Origin: Puniceicoccus vermicola
Lineage (GTDB): Bacteria; Verrucomicrobiota; Verrucomicrobiia; Opitutales; Puniceicoccaceae
DNA length: 64,000 nucleotides
Direction: 5' to 3'
NCBI RefSeq assembly: GCF_014230055.1
Contig: NZ_JACHVA010000118.1
Location: forward strand, 19,216-83,215
Every line of letters starts with the position of its first letter. The first letter of the stretch is position 1. Below the pieces are notes generated by a model, which made no database searches, had not been told where the DNA came from, and saw nothing but the letters and a program-made list of their open reading frames with translations. Positions 1-9,996 of this stretch are shown piece after piece. The position numbers and the translations under genes are program-made.

Positions 1-301
1 ATTTAAGCCCCCCTAAAAGGTGCTCCAACTGCCGACGGGCAATGACGGACCAACCTGCATCAAAAAGATGAAAAAGCAGGACCATGAAGAGCGACCCGAG
101 AAGGATCGAAAGCCAGAAAGCCACGCCGATCAGCCAGCTCAACACTGGGCGGGCGTCGTGATTGACGAGACCGAGAATCAACCCGATCAAGGCGAGGCCC
201 ATTCCGGCCAACCCGATTACCAGGAAGACCATCTGAAGCGGCCACTTGCTGCCCTCTCCGGCCATCGTGCCGGAATATGTCTTGGTGGTTGCCTCACTCA
301 T
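1..301 (-). CDS. actF: Alternative complex III subunit ActF, N-terminal part (runs off left edge)
   Basis: An ATG at 301 opens a frame with no stop before base 1, giving about 100 residues. The product starts MSEATTKTYS and has two hydrophobic segments (about residues 20-45 and 52-75), which fits the polytopic quinol:cytochrome c oxidoreductase subunit that usually ends act operons. Its ATG overlaps the TGA of the upstream cytochrome gene by 4 bp (ATGA), so translation is probably coupled. ActF is an integral membrane subunit of the complex that passes electrons from quinol to periplasmic cytochromes. The assignment rests on gene order plus the membrane profile. The rest of the gene lies outside the window. 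Confidence 0.8.
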   Translation of the reverse strand, partial: MSEATTKTYSGTMAGEGSKWPLQMVFLVIGLAGMGLALIGLILGLVNHDARPVLSWLIGVAFWLSILLGSLFMVLLFHLFDAGWSVIARRQLEHLLGGLK

Positions 302-951
302 AGTCCCAACTCCTTTCTTTTGTCAGCAGGAACATCTTCGATTGAGGCGCTCTGAGAGAGCTGCAGTGCACGAACATAAAGAATAATGGCCCAACGTTCT
401 TCGGGCGTTATTTTCTCACCGTAGCCAAACATGGTATTTTTCCCGTTGGTGATGGTGTTAAAAATCTGGCCCGCAGGCATTTCGTGATAATTCTGCTGCA
501 GGAGGTTGGCCGGAATCACCCCGTATTTCGAAGTGATGCCCTTGCCGTTTCCAACAGCACCGTGGCAGACCTTGCAGAAAATATCATATTTCTGACGTCC
601 CAGTTCCATCGTCGCATTATCGACGTCGATCGGAAACTCAGTGGCCCAAGATCCATCCTCGTTCTTCCCTTCGTAGAAAACGGTCGAGTCGGAAAAGTCT
701 TCAGCGAAATCGGCGCTGAAGGTCTCTTTGACCTCCCAGCCCTGGCCGCGAATCACGGCACCCGCTGGCTTCGGACGGTCGTTCATGCGATCTTGGAAAT
801 AATGGTTGGTCGCCTGCGGCTTGTACCGCGGCTGATTATCCATGTCCGGAAAAATCATCCAAGGAGTCTTTTCACTCTTATCCCCACGGAATCCGAGGAT
901 GGCGACGACCGCGATGACAACGGCGATATAAATGGCGAAAAAGTAACGCAT
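298..951 (-). CDS. actE: Alternative complex III monoheme cytochrome c subunit ActE
   Basis: This 217-residue protein has an N-terminal membrane anchor (about residues 4-21, YFFAIYIAVVIAVVAILGF) and one c-type heme site, CKVCH, at about residue 127 in a cytochrome c fold. Methionines later in the domain (for example in the EMPAG and NTMFGYG stretches) could be the axial ligand. In act operons the monoheme subunit takes electrons from the pentaheme ActA and hands them to terminal oxidases on the periplasmic side. The ATG at 951 lies 5 bp after the actD stop, and the 3' end overlaps actF by 4 bp. Family and position agree well. Confidence 0.9.
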   Translation of the reverse strand: MRYFFAIYIAVVIAVVAILGFRGDKSEKTPWMIFPDMDNQPRYKPQATNHYFQDRMNDRPKPAGAVIRGQGWEVKETFSADFAEDFSDSTVFYEGKNEDGSWATEFPIDVDNATMELGRQKYDIFCKVCHGAVGNGKGITSKYGVIPANLLQQNYHEMPAGQIFNTITNGKNTMFGYGEKITPEERWAIILYVRALQLSQSASIEDVPADKRKELGL

Positions 952-956
952 CGTGA

Positions 957-1501
957 TCAGTCCTCCGCCTTAATGATGTTGATGTCCTCGCCACCGGCTT
1001 CTGTCAGGACCGATCGCACCTTCTCTTCATCGAAGGTGGGATCCGTCGACTCGATGACGATCATAAAACTGTCGTCGGAGGTTTTCAAAAACGGTTCGTA
1101 GTCGAAAAGCGGGTGGTGATGCCGCGGAAGACGGTTCAGAATAAACATGCCCCCGAGGGTTCCGAAGGCCGCGAGCAAAATGGTCAATTCGTAAAAGATC
1201 GGAAACGGGAAGACCGGACTGAAGTACGGTTTTCCGCCCACGATCAGTGGGTAATTGAAATTCATGTAGGAGACGATCGAGAGCCCCGTAAGAAATCCAG
1301 TCATCCCCCCGAGGAAGGTGAAAATAGGCACCTTCGAGCGCTTTAGGCCCATGGCGTGGTGGATGCCGTGGATCGGGAAAGGTGTGTAAGAATCCCAGCG
1401 GGTATAACCGGCATCCCTCACCTTTTCACAGGCGTGGTAAACATCGGGTGCGGTCCGGAAGGTCGCCGCGATGCCAAAGATGTTTTTATCTTTAACGGAC
1501 A

Positions 1502-1502
<1 letters not shown>
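957..1502 (-). CDS. actD: Alternative complex III subunit ActD (DUF3341 membrane protein)
   Basis: The product is 181 residues starting [15 protein letters not shown], with a soluble N-terminal region and two transmembrane segments (about residues 60-82 and 100-125). This is the DUF3341 architecture of ActD. A TTG lies three bases further upstream, but the ATG at 1502 shares one base with the actC stop (TGATG), a typical coupled start. ActD is a small inner-membrane subunit packed against ActC, with no cofactor of its own. Gene order B-C-D-E supports the call. Confidence 0.88.
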
Positions 1503-2956
<1,454 letters not shown>

Positions 2957-2984
2957 GTCGGGTCAAATACTCTTCCGTTGATTG

Positions 2985-5900
2985 TCAATGGGCGGATGAT
3001 TCTCCGTGATTGGAGTGTTCAGATTTTCCTGAGGTTGGCTCTGCGTGTTCCGCGCCATGGCCGTGCTCGTCTACGTGGCTGTCATGGCCATGTCCTTCCC
3101 CGTGCTCGCCGTGTCCGGAACCATGCCCGAAACGCTCTTCGTAATTTTGACGTCCGAAGGGCTGGTCGTAGCGATACTTCTTCGGCATCGAAGGGTTCGG
3201 ATTGCGAAGCTTCGCCAGATAGGTGGTCCGAGGACGGGTGTTCAAGTAGCCCAAGACGGAATAGTCGCGCGGAGATTGCTTCCACTTGTAGACTTCGGAT
3301 TCCGTATCGGTGATGTCGCCGAAGGAGATGGCGTCGGCGGCACAAACCTGCTGGCAAGCCACTTTGATGGTGCCATCGGGAACCTTGATATCGGCAGAGT
3401 CTTTGGCTTTGACCTTTTGGTTGATCTTGGCCGATTCAATCCGCTGCACGCAGTAGGTGCACTTCTCCATGACGCCACGCATACGCACGGTCACGTCGGG
3501 ATTCTTCTGCATCTTGATCGGTTTTGCCGGCCCAGAGGGTCCAAGAGGCCCTTCGTAGAAATGTCCGTCGGAACGTTTATTCCAATCGAAGAAGTTAAAG
3601 CGGCGCACCTTATACGGGCAATTGTTCGCGCAATAACGGGTTCCCACGCAACGGTTGTAGGCCATCACGTTCAAGCCCTGTTCATCGTGAACCGTGGCGT
3701 TGACCGGGCAAACCGTCTCACAGGGAGCCAGTTCACAGTGGTTACAAGCCATGCCCTGGAATGCGACTTGGACTTCTTCCGGTATCCCGGATTCATCCTT
3801 CTCCTGAGAGGCAAAGTAGCGGTCGAGGCGAATCCAGTGCATCTCGCGCCCGCGGAGGACCTGGTCCTTACCGACGATCGGGATGTTGTTTTCACTCTGA
3901 CAGGCGACGACGCACGAGTTACACCCTGTGCAAAGGTTCAAGTCGATCGCCATTCCCCATTGCTGCGGAGCGGTGAACTCCGGAGTCTTGTAGAGGGATC
4001 CCCCCTTGGGAATCTCGGTCACCTTTTGCTGGAGAGGCATGTCCTTCGCATTCCCGTAGATGGGAGGCGAGTGCGATTCCATCCCCATTTTGGAAACGAA
4101 GTCCGGAGATTCGGCAAATTCTTCAACGGTGCCTTCCCGCATGAGCGCGCGGCCTTCCATCGACCAGTGCTCTTGGGTGTTTGCCAGCGGATAGACTTCG
4201 TCCGTAACTTGGAGGCTCGCTCCAGTCGTCGACCAGCGATTGGTCGAAGGCATCGCCGGATAGGCGTTAAAACCAACGCCCTGCCCTACGGGACCGCTGA
4301 TGTCACGGCCGAAACCAACCGGAACAACGACCGTATAGTTCGCCAGACCGGGAAGAACGTGGATCGGTCCACGTAGTTCGGTGCCATTGACGGAAAGGAC
4401 TCCCACCAAGGCCTGCTCCTTGCCCCGCTTAAACTGAGCGGTATTGCGCTGAAGCTGACCGGTCTCGGTCATCACGTTCGGGTCTTGAAAAATTTCCAGT
4501 CCGCTCTCTTCCTGCAGCTCCTTGGCCAATCGAGGGCTGATGAGGATCGCATTGTCCCAAGTCAGCTTGGTCATTGAGTCCGGACACTCCATCATCCAGC
4601 CGTTGTTGGCGTAACGACCGTCGAGAGTGTGACTGCTCGGGGTGAAGAGAACTTCGAGGTTCTTCGCGGAAACGACGCCGGGTGCTGGAGCCGGATTCGC
4701 GTTTAGGGCTGCGATGACTCCGCCGCCCGCCACAGATGGCTTGATCTCATCATAGCCGCTCTCGGGAAGAACTCCTACCGCCAAGAAGGTGGCAAAGCCC
4801 GCGCCCCCGTTGCCGGAGCGTTTGGCATAGGTCGCCTGCACGATGGCATAAGGGTCGGTCTCGGTCTTCCCACAAAGGCTGGCGAGAATTTCGATTTCGC
4901 TGAAGGAGTCCATCAGCGGTTCGATCATCGGCTGAACCGGAACGAGGGTGCCATCCCGCGTTTCCCCGTCGCTCCAAGTCTCGAGATAATGAGGGACGAG
5001 AAGGTGGGTTCCGGTCGAGGCCGAGGTCTCATCGTTCCAGTAACCGAAACGAACGACTTCACCCGCCTGCTGCTGCACCAACGGCCAATTGAGGTCGGCC
5101 GGGGCATTATAGACGGGATTTCCGCCGAGGATGAAAAGAGTATCAACCTTACCGGCCTTCAGTTCCTTCGCCAGATCCTGGATGGAAACGGCTTGGGACG
5201 CAGGAAGTTTCAGCAAGCGCTGCGTATTTCCTGGAGCGCCGAGCAACTCATTAATGAAGAAGGCGATCCACTGTACCCGCTCCTCCGCTCCCGGAGAAAC
5301 GACCAAGACCGATTCGCCCTGGTGATCATAAAGATCTTTGGCGCAAGCGTTCACCCAATCGAGCGGAACCGAATCGTCGACTGGCATCCCTCGAACGAGG
5401 CCTGCGATGTCTCCATTCCCTTCGGCTCCCAAACTCAGAAGTTCCTGAGCCAAGGCGATGAGGAAAGCTTCATGCTGTGAAGCGGAAAGACGGAGACGGT
5501 GGTCGGCGGCGGCACCGCTCAGGCTAAAGTCACCTTCGACCACATAGAGGCGGTTCATCTGGTCGGCCTTCTTCGGATCGTCAACCTTGCGAGCTCGGCT
5601 GAAGGATCGGGTGGCCTCCGTGGAACCTGGATCCGTTCCCATGAAGTCGCTTCCTACGGACAGCACGCGACTGGCTTTCGAGTAATCGTTGATCACCCGG
5701 ACCGGCTCCCCCCAATAGGTTTCGGAGGCACGATCAGCGGCAGAATAGTCGAGCGGCTCATACTCAGACCAAATGGCCTTCGGGAATTTTTTCTTCAGGT
5801 CCGCAACAAGGGCACGACGGCTGGGCGAAGTGCTATGCTCGGCCAAGAAGGCAAATCCCGCTCCTTGAGTGCTGGCCATTTGACCCGACCAGTTTGCCAG

Positions 5901-6416
5901 CAAATCCTTCACGGCGGCACGGTCGAGGCTCTTGGGCCCGCGGACATTCCGCTTGGCGCGGGATGGATCGTAGAGATCCAGAACACTGGCCTGCGTAAAG
6001 CTGTCGGTCGCTCCCCCGCCTGCGAGGTAGCTCGGGTTCCCTTCAATCTTGGTCGGACGGGCCTGGTGCGTCTCGACCACGACCGGTACGTTTTCCCAAG
6101 GTGTTGGGTGGGATGAAGAGTAGAACTGAGGCACGCCCGGAATGATGTTTTCCGGCTGCTGCACGTAGGGAAGGATCTCGTGCTTCGGACGACGGCACCC
6201 CGTCAATCCGACTCCCGCCAACCCGAAGGAGGCGGCCATGATCTTCATGAAATGGCGACGATTGAATCCCTGCAGCTCCGAAGCCCCTTGAGGGAATTCC
6301 CGTTCGGCCCATTCCTGAAATGCCGGAGTGTCCGCGAGATCATCGAGGCTCTTCCAGTAGCGAGAACCAGTCTTGCCCTCCAGGGCGTTGAATTCGTTAT
6401 CCATCTCCTCCTTCAT
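2985..6416 (-). CDS. actB: Alternative complex III fused molybdopterin-like / [Fe-S] subunit ActB
   Basis: This is a protein of about 1143 residues. An N-terminal twin-Arg-like stretch (NRRHFMKIMAAS) sits before a hydrophobic segment, followed by a long molybdopterin-oxidoreductase-type domain and a C-terminal four-cluster ferredoxin domain. Cysteine groups visible there are CTGCNSC-VVAC, CNHCELAPCETVC, CVGTRYCANNC and CTYC with CQQVC. The C-terminal tail is very His/Gly rich (about the last 50 residues), which is unusual and could bind metal. ActB relays electrons between quinol and the heme subunits; family members lack a working Mo centre. The ATG at 6416 overlaps the actA stop by 4 bp. 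An upstream alternative start lies at 6425. Confidence 0.92.
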   Translation of the reverse strand: MKEEMDNEFNALEGKTGSRYWKSLDDLADTPAFQEWAEREFPQGASELQGFNRRHFMKIMAASFGLAGVGLTGCRRPKHEILPYVQQPENIIPGVPQFYSSSHPTPWENVPVVVETHQARPTKIEGNPSYLAGGGATDSFTQASVLDLYDPSRAKRNVRGPKSLDRAAVKDLLANWSGQMASTQGAGFAFLAEHSTSPSRRALVADLKKKFPKAIWSEYEPLDYSAADRASETYWGEPVRVINDYSKASRVLSVGSDFMGTDPGSTEATRSFSRARKVDDPKKADQMNRLYVVEGDFSLSGAAADHRLRLSASQHEAFLIALAQELLSLGAEGNGDIAGLVRGMPVDDSVPLDWVNACAKDLYDHQGESVLVVSPGAEERVQWIAFFINELLGAPGNTQRLLKLPASQAVSIQDLAKELKAGKVDTLFILGGNPVYNAPADLNWPLVQQQAGEVVRFGYWNDETSASTGTHLLVPHYLETWSDGETRDGTLVPVQPMIEPLMDSFSEIEILASLCGKTETDPYAIVQATYAKRSGNGGAGFATFLAVGVLPESGYDEIKPSVAGGGVIAALNANPAPAPGVVSAKNLEVLFTPSSHTLDGRYANNGWMMECPDSMTKLTWDNAILISPRLAKELQEESGLEIFQDPNVMTETGQLQRNTAQFKRGKEQALVGVLSVNGTELRGPIHVLPGLANYTVVVPVGFGRDISGPVGQGVGFNAYPAMPSTNRWSTTGASLQVTDEVYPLANTQEHWSMEGRALMREGTVEEFAESPDFVSKMGMESHSPPIYGNAKDMPLQQKVTEIPKGGSLYKTPEFTAPQQWGMAIDLNLCTGCNSCVVACQSENNIPIVGKDQVLRGREMHWIRLDRYFASQEKDESGIPEEVQVAFQGMACNHCELAPCETVCPVNATVHDEQGLNVMAYNRCVGTRYCANNCPYKVRRFNFFDWNKRSDGHFYEGPLGPSGPAKPIKMQKNPDVTVRMRGVMEKCTYCVQRIESAKINQKVKAKDSADIKVPDGTIKVACQQVCAADAISFGDITDTESEVYKWKQSPRDYSVLGYLNTRPRTTYLAKLRNPNPSMPKKYRYDQPFGRQNYEERFGHGSGHGEHGEGHGHDSHVDEHGHGAEHAEPTSGKSEHSNHGESSAH

Positions 6417-7066
6417 CGGTGGCAACCAGAGCAGGACTCCGGTGGGTTGACTTTCCAGTGCTGAACGAGCTCCTCACCCATTTCCAGCTGAGCCTTTTCC
6501 GACTCGGGCTTCCAGGTGAGGTCGTAAACTTTGTCCAAGGGGCGAATGTGCTTCTCCGGATTGCGGTGACAATCCAAGCAGAAGGCCATCGAAAGTGGCT
6601 TGGCGTGGTATACCGTTTCCATTTCGTTGACCTGTCCGTGACACTCCACGCAGCTGACTCCGCGATTCACGTGCACGGAGTGGTTGAAAAATACGTAATC
6701 CGGAGTCTTGTGAACGCGAACCCAGGGGATCGGCTCACCGTTCGCATAACTATCACGCACGGGCTGCAATGCCGGAGAATCCGTCTGCACCATGCTGTGG
6801 CAGGCCATGCAGGTGTTCGTCGCCGGCACGTTCGAGTGCTCGGAGCGATCGACAAAAGTGTGGCAGTAACGGCAATCCATCCCCAATTGGGAGACGTGAA
6901 TGTCGTGGCTGAATGCCACCGGCTGCACCGGCTCGTATCCAACCCGCGCCCACTTCGGCGTCATGTAATAGTAGATACCAGAGATGATCCCACCGACCAC
7001 TAGCAATAGGCAGCCAATGATTCGGAGTGGGGCTCGGTTTATCCAGGAGGGGAAGACGTTAGCCAT
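6413..7066 (-). CDS. actA: Alternative complex III pentaheme cytochrome c subunit ActA
   Basis: The 217-residue protein has one N-terminal membrane helix (about residues 13-33) and five CxxCH heme sites: CRYCH, CMACH, CVECH, CLDCH and CSGCH. Five hemes with one anchor is the hallmark of ActA, the first gene of most act operons. It accepts electrons from ActB in the periplasm and passes them to ActE or a soluble carrier. The ATG lies 6 bp downstream of the stop of a small possible ORF, so it may not be the first translated gene of the transcript. The 3' end overlaps actB by 4 bp. Confidence 0.95.
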   Translation of the reverse strand: MANVFPSWINRAPLRIIGCLLLVVGGIISGIYYYMTPKWARVGYEPVQPVAFSHDIHVSQLGMDCRYCHTFVDRSEHSNVPATNTCMACHSMVQTDSPALQPVRDSYANGEPIPWVRVHKTPDYVFFNHSVHVNRGVSCVECHGQVNEMETVYHAKPLSMAFCLDCHRNPEKHIRPLDKVYDLTWKPESEKAQLEMGEELVQHWKVNPPESCSGCHR

Positions 7067-7072
7067 GAGATT

Positions 7073-7249
7073 CTACTGGAAATCCCCTTCCGGGCGCTGG
7101 ACCTGGCGTGGTGCCGGGCGAAAGTGAGCGTTGGTGGCAGGATTCGACACCGAACCGTTCTCCGGCCGTGCCGAAGCCCCGGTACGGGTGAAGAGCAAGA
7201 CTGCGCCTATGCCGGCTGCCAAGCGTCCTAAAAAGGATGACCGTTTCAA
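7073..7249 (-). CDS. Possible small secreted protein upstream of actA
   Basis: A TTG-initiated frame encodes 58 residues. The first 28 look like a signal peptide: basic start KRSS, a hydrophobic run AAGIGAVLLF, then small residues TGASA before a mature part rich in Pro, Arg and Asn. It ends 6 bp before the actA ATG. No family is recognised. The TTG start and modest upstream purine run (CGAGAA) make it tentative, but the signal-peptide profile and tight spacing suggest it may be a real leading gene of the act operon. Confidence 0.4.
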   Translation of the reverse strand: MKRSSFLGRLAAGIGAVLLFTRTGASARPENGSVSNPATNAHFRPAPRQVQRPEGDFQ

Positions 7250-7496
7250 TTCTCGGAGATCTCAGGTTGATAAATAAAAGTGCGAAAGCCCTCCTCAGGA
7301 ATGATGGAGGGCATAAAGGAAACTACTAAAAAACGTTAGAGGCCCGTTTTCTCCCCAAGCAACCCTTTTGTTCAAAGATCTTTGAAAAAACTTGCTACTG
7401 AGATTCAGTCTTATTAATAAAGAGGCTGCGAGAAATCGGAGAAGGCTTTTCACGGGTCTGGAAGCTAGCAAGTCGGATGCCATCCGACAACCTCTC
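7250..7496 (-). promoter_or_regulatory. Leader and presumed promoter region of the act operon
   Basis: About 250 bp with no convincing gene separate the act operon from imuB. Two structures are seen. A hairpin at 7288-7312 has 7-bp arms (GCCCTCC/GGAGGGC) and lies in the probable act leader. A near-perfect palindrome at 7472-7488 (GTCGGATG, one base, CATCCGAC) could be an operator or part of a bidirectional stop. Which bases form the promoter cannot be decided by eye. Confidence 0.4.
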
Positions 7497-7522
7497 AAAA
7501 AAGATTAGTATTTCTGCTAATC
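7497..7522 (-). terminator. Rho-independent terminator of imuB
   Basis: On the minus strand, GATTAG, an 8-base loop and CTAATC (7503-7522) are followed by six T. The stem includes the imuB stop codon. Its position right at the end of imuB argues that the transcript stops here without a third gene. Confidence 0.7.
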
Positions 7523-8974
7523 ATACACCCCCTCCCAGCGCCATTTTCCGCTGGGAACACGAACCAATCGACAGAAGAACTGGCTACCCCACTCGACATC
7601 CCACTCCTCCTGCGACCATCGGTAGCGAGGATCCCACCAATCTCCGGAGATGCGCCACGGGCCCCGTACGGCCTGGATGCGATGAGACGAGCGCTTCCAG
7701 ATACAACGCACCGGCCTCCCCTCCTCACACCAGACCTCAATGGGCCGCGGAGGACGGAAGCGTCGCAAGGCGGGCCCGAGGTTCTTCCCGTACGTCATGG
7801 CTCCCTCTTCAACCTGGATTCGGGTCGAGGCGGGCACCAGCTCGCAGGCGTCGGGATGATGGGTGGGCTCGCGGACGGGGACTCCTACCTTTTCCTCGCC
7901 GAGAAAGCCCTGAATCCTTCCCACCGTTTCTTGAAACTGAAAGGGGCTCTTCGCCGAAATCTCGAAAAAGTCCCGCTGCTCGGGGAGTGGATCGCCCGGT
8001 TCAGCCTCGAGACCGATGAGCTGGAGTGCCGCCTCTGTCCGCACCCCCGAGAGATACGCCTCGATCATGGCAAAGAGCGGGGTCACGCGTGCCGTGGCTT
8101 CCGGGAGCGCAAAGCCATGGCCTCCTTCAACCTTGGCCTCCGTGCGCCAGAAAAGCTCCAAAGAGCGGGCGATCTTTCCTGCAGCCAGGAGCGAGGAACA
8201 AACCTCTTCCAACAAGCGACGAATGATGAACAGAGCCTGATCGAGGGTCTCGACCCGATGCTCCAACTCCATCTCCCGCCGAAAGACAGGGGGCTCCTCA
8301 ATGACGGTCAGCAGCCGGGCACGGCGTCCTTTCATCCGCTCCCAGAGGAGAACCCCTTCAGGCCCGAGACGGCTGGCAACAGCCCCTTTGGCAAAGCGGA
8401 CGAACTCGAGAAGACAGGTCAACCCCCACTCCCGCAAGCGCCTGAGAATCTCTGCCGGCAATGGAATCTCGTGAAGCCCCATCCCCCCGAAAAGCCCTTC
8501 ATCCGTCACCGCATGGGAAAGATGTGACCTCCCGTAAGACGCCCACTGGGCTCGCTCCGGAGTGTCCGAAATGCCCACCCGGATCGCGATCCCGGCCCGA
8601 TCTGCCCGGTCCGCAATCTGCCCGGCCATCTCCTCAAGATTCTTCACCCCGCGCAGATCGACTGTAACCTCTCCGGCGGCAGTCGCCTCAACTCGAGGAG
8701 AGACCCCGAAACCGAGAGCAATCAGCCATCCCATCGCCGACTCTTCCGCCGACGGGTTCTTCTCCAAGACGGCCAGATGCGAACACCGCGCCAGAGCCCG
8801 CGCCGTGGACATCCCCGGGGCGACTCCTTGCTTCCGTGCCTCATCGTCGACACAGGCCAACACGGACGTTCGATCCTCTCGCACTGCCACAGCGCAAGGA
8901 GATGGCGAATCCTCCTCCTGACGCCAAAGAGCAGCCTCCAGAGGAAAATTGGGAATTCGGATAACCGCAAACAC
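7517..8974 (-). CDS. imuB: ImuB-like Y-family DNA polymerase homologue
   Basis: The 485-residue product starts MFAVIRIPNFPLEAAL at a GTG and follows the layout of Y-family polymerases (palm, fingers, thumb, little finger). The catalytic acidic residues are missing: the first motif has IRIPNFP instead of a D-rich site, and the second reads EVTVDLRGV. This is typical of ImuB, a non-catalytic hub that brings DnaE2 to the beta clamp during SOS mutagenesis. It lies 15 bp after imuA in the same operon. No dnaE2 follows; a terminator overlaps the stop. The pairing with imuA makes the assignment firm. Confidence 0.85.
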   Translation of the reverse strand: MFAVIRIPNFPLEAALWRQEEDSPSPCAVAVREDRTSVLACVDDEARKQGVAPGMSTARALARCSHLAVLEKNPSAEESAMGWLIALGFGVSPRVEATAAGEVTVDLRGVKNLEEMAGQIADRADRAGIAIRVGISDTPERAQWASYGRSHLSHAVTDEGLFGGMGLHEIPLPAEILRRLREWGLTCLLEFVRFAKGAVASRLGPEGVLLWERMKGRRARLLTVIEEPPVFRREMELEHRVETLDQALFIIRRLLEEVCSSLLAAGKIARSLELFWRTEAKVEGGHGFALPEATARVTPLFAMIEAYLSGVRTEAALQLIGLEAEPGDPLPEQRDFFEISAKSPFQFQETVGRIQGFLGEEKVGVPVREPTHHPDACELVPASTRIQVEEGAMTYGKNLGPALRRFRPPRPIEVWCEEGRPVRCIWKRSSHRIQAVRGPWRISGDWWDPRYRWSQEEWDVEWGSQFFCRLVRVPSGKWRWEGVYD

Positions 8975-8989
8975 CTCACCGCGTCTCCC

Positions 8990-9709
8990 TCATCCTGCCT
9001 TCTCGGATCCGATCTCCCTGCCCATCGCCGAAACGAATGGCCCTCCATCAGCAGGACCGGCGTCCTGAGTCGCAGCTTGTCCATCGGCGGAAACGAGTGA
9101 AATTCCGCCCCTCAAATCCTCTCGGGACGCATTGAAGCAGTCGGGAAAAGCCCAATCTGCAGAGAGGTGCCAACGCTGAGTCGCTGCCGGAACCACCATT
9201 GGCGGCGTCCAAAGGATCAGACTGGCCCCCTTCCGCTGCGCCAGGCGTTGCAATCGGTACCAGCGATTCAACGGCACCCTCTTCCACTCTTCTGCCGACA
9301 AGAGGACTCCATCCAGGCAGACAAAGGGGAAATTCTCGTCTCGCAAGACAGTATCCGCAACGCGAATCGCCTCTGACAGGCCGCCCCCGCGCGTCCACAA
9401 CAGGTGCGGGTAGGAGCGATCAAACGCCGTCACTGGGTCGAGGCAGTTGCAGGGATCCACCCAAACCATGCGCAGACGGCGGCGCTGTGTCTCCTCCACC
9501 AATTCCAGAAGCACCTCCAAGCTTCCCGAAGTCCTTCGAGGTCGAGTCGTCACCTGCGTTAACCCCGGAGTCTCGATGCAACCCCGAATCCAGGAAGAGA
9601 GGTCCTCGCCCGTCTCCTCCGAGCCTCTCCGTGTTGACGAAAAAGCCGAGGGAAACCGAGCCCTCACTTCGGTGCAGATTTGGTCAAAGGAACGAGAAGA
9701 GAGGCTCAT
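8990..9709 (-). CDS. imuA: ImuA-like (RecA-fold) mutagenesis protein
   Basis: The product is 239 residues with a RecA-like core: a beta strand RMVWVDPCNCLDP, then LLWTR and FVCLDGVLL strands, and SLILWTPP further on. It lacks a clear Walker A motif, as expected for ImuA/SulA-like proteins. With ImuB it forms the damage-inducible translesion module found in bacteria without umuDC. The ATG at 9709 sits only 6 bp from a 7-bp-arm palindrome, which suggests repression at the start site. The fast-evolving family makes length and context more useful than motifs. Confidence 0.7.
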   Translation of the reverse strand: MSLSSRSFDQICTEVRARFPSAFSSTRRGSEETGEDLSSWIRGCIETPGLTQVTTRPRRTSGSLEVLLELVEETQRRRLRMVWVDPCNCLDPVTAFDRSYPHLLWTRGGGLSEAIRVADTVLRDENFPFVCLDGVLLSAEEWKRVPLNRWYRLQRLAQRKGASLILWTPPMVVPAATQRWHLSADWAFPDCFNASREDLRGGISLVSADGQAATQDAGPADGGPFVSAMGREIGSEKAG

Positions 9710-9714
9710 GATTT

Positions 9715-9736
9715 ATAGTGATATTTTGTTCACTAT
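9715..9736. promoter_or_regulatory. Candidate operator palindrome at the imuA start
   Basis: ATAGTGA, 8 bases, TCACTAT is a perfect 7-bp inverted repeat lying directly upstream of the imuA ATG. Cassettes of this kind are normally under LexA or a similar SOS repressor, so this is the best operator candidate seen. The identity of the regulator is inference; no lexA gene is in the window. Confidence 0.5.
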
Positions 9737-9996
9737 TTCAGGCAAGCGAGAAATGAAACCTAACTCTATTTTGATTCACCGAAACACTCGCTCCGGAATC
9801 GACATGTCACAACTTTTCCTAATGCTGTACTTTACGACGCCCCTCCGCTACTCCAGATCCCATTCACCCTTATTCCTCGTTGATCAGGATGATGCATCGA
9901 TCATTGCCTGAGATTCCCCCCACGAAAAATTACCCATGCCTCCCAACCCCTTATTCACTCGTTGTTTTCCGCAACGACCTGCCCCTTGCCGCCATC

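Noticed and set aside
3045..4376. Long open frame (443 codons) antisense to actB
   Set aside because: It lies fully opposite a clear ActB gene, has no domain, and reflects the codon bias of the real strand.
7295..7498. 67-codon minus-strand frame upstream of the act operon
   Set aside because: No domain, no ribosome site, and it crosses a hairpin and palindrome in a probable promoter region.
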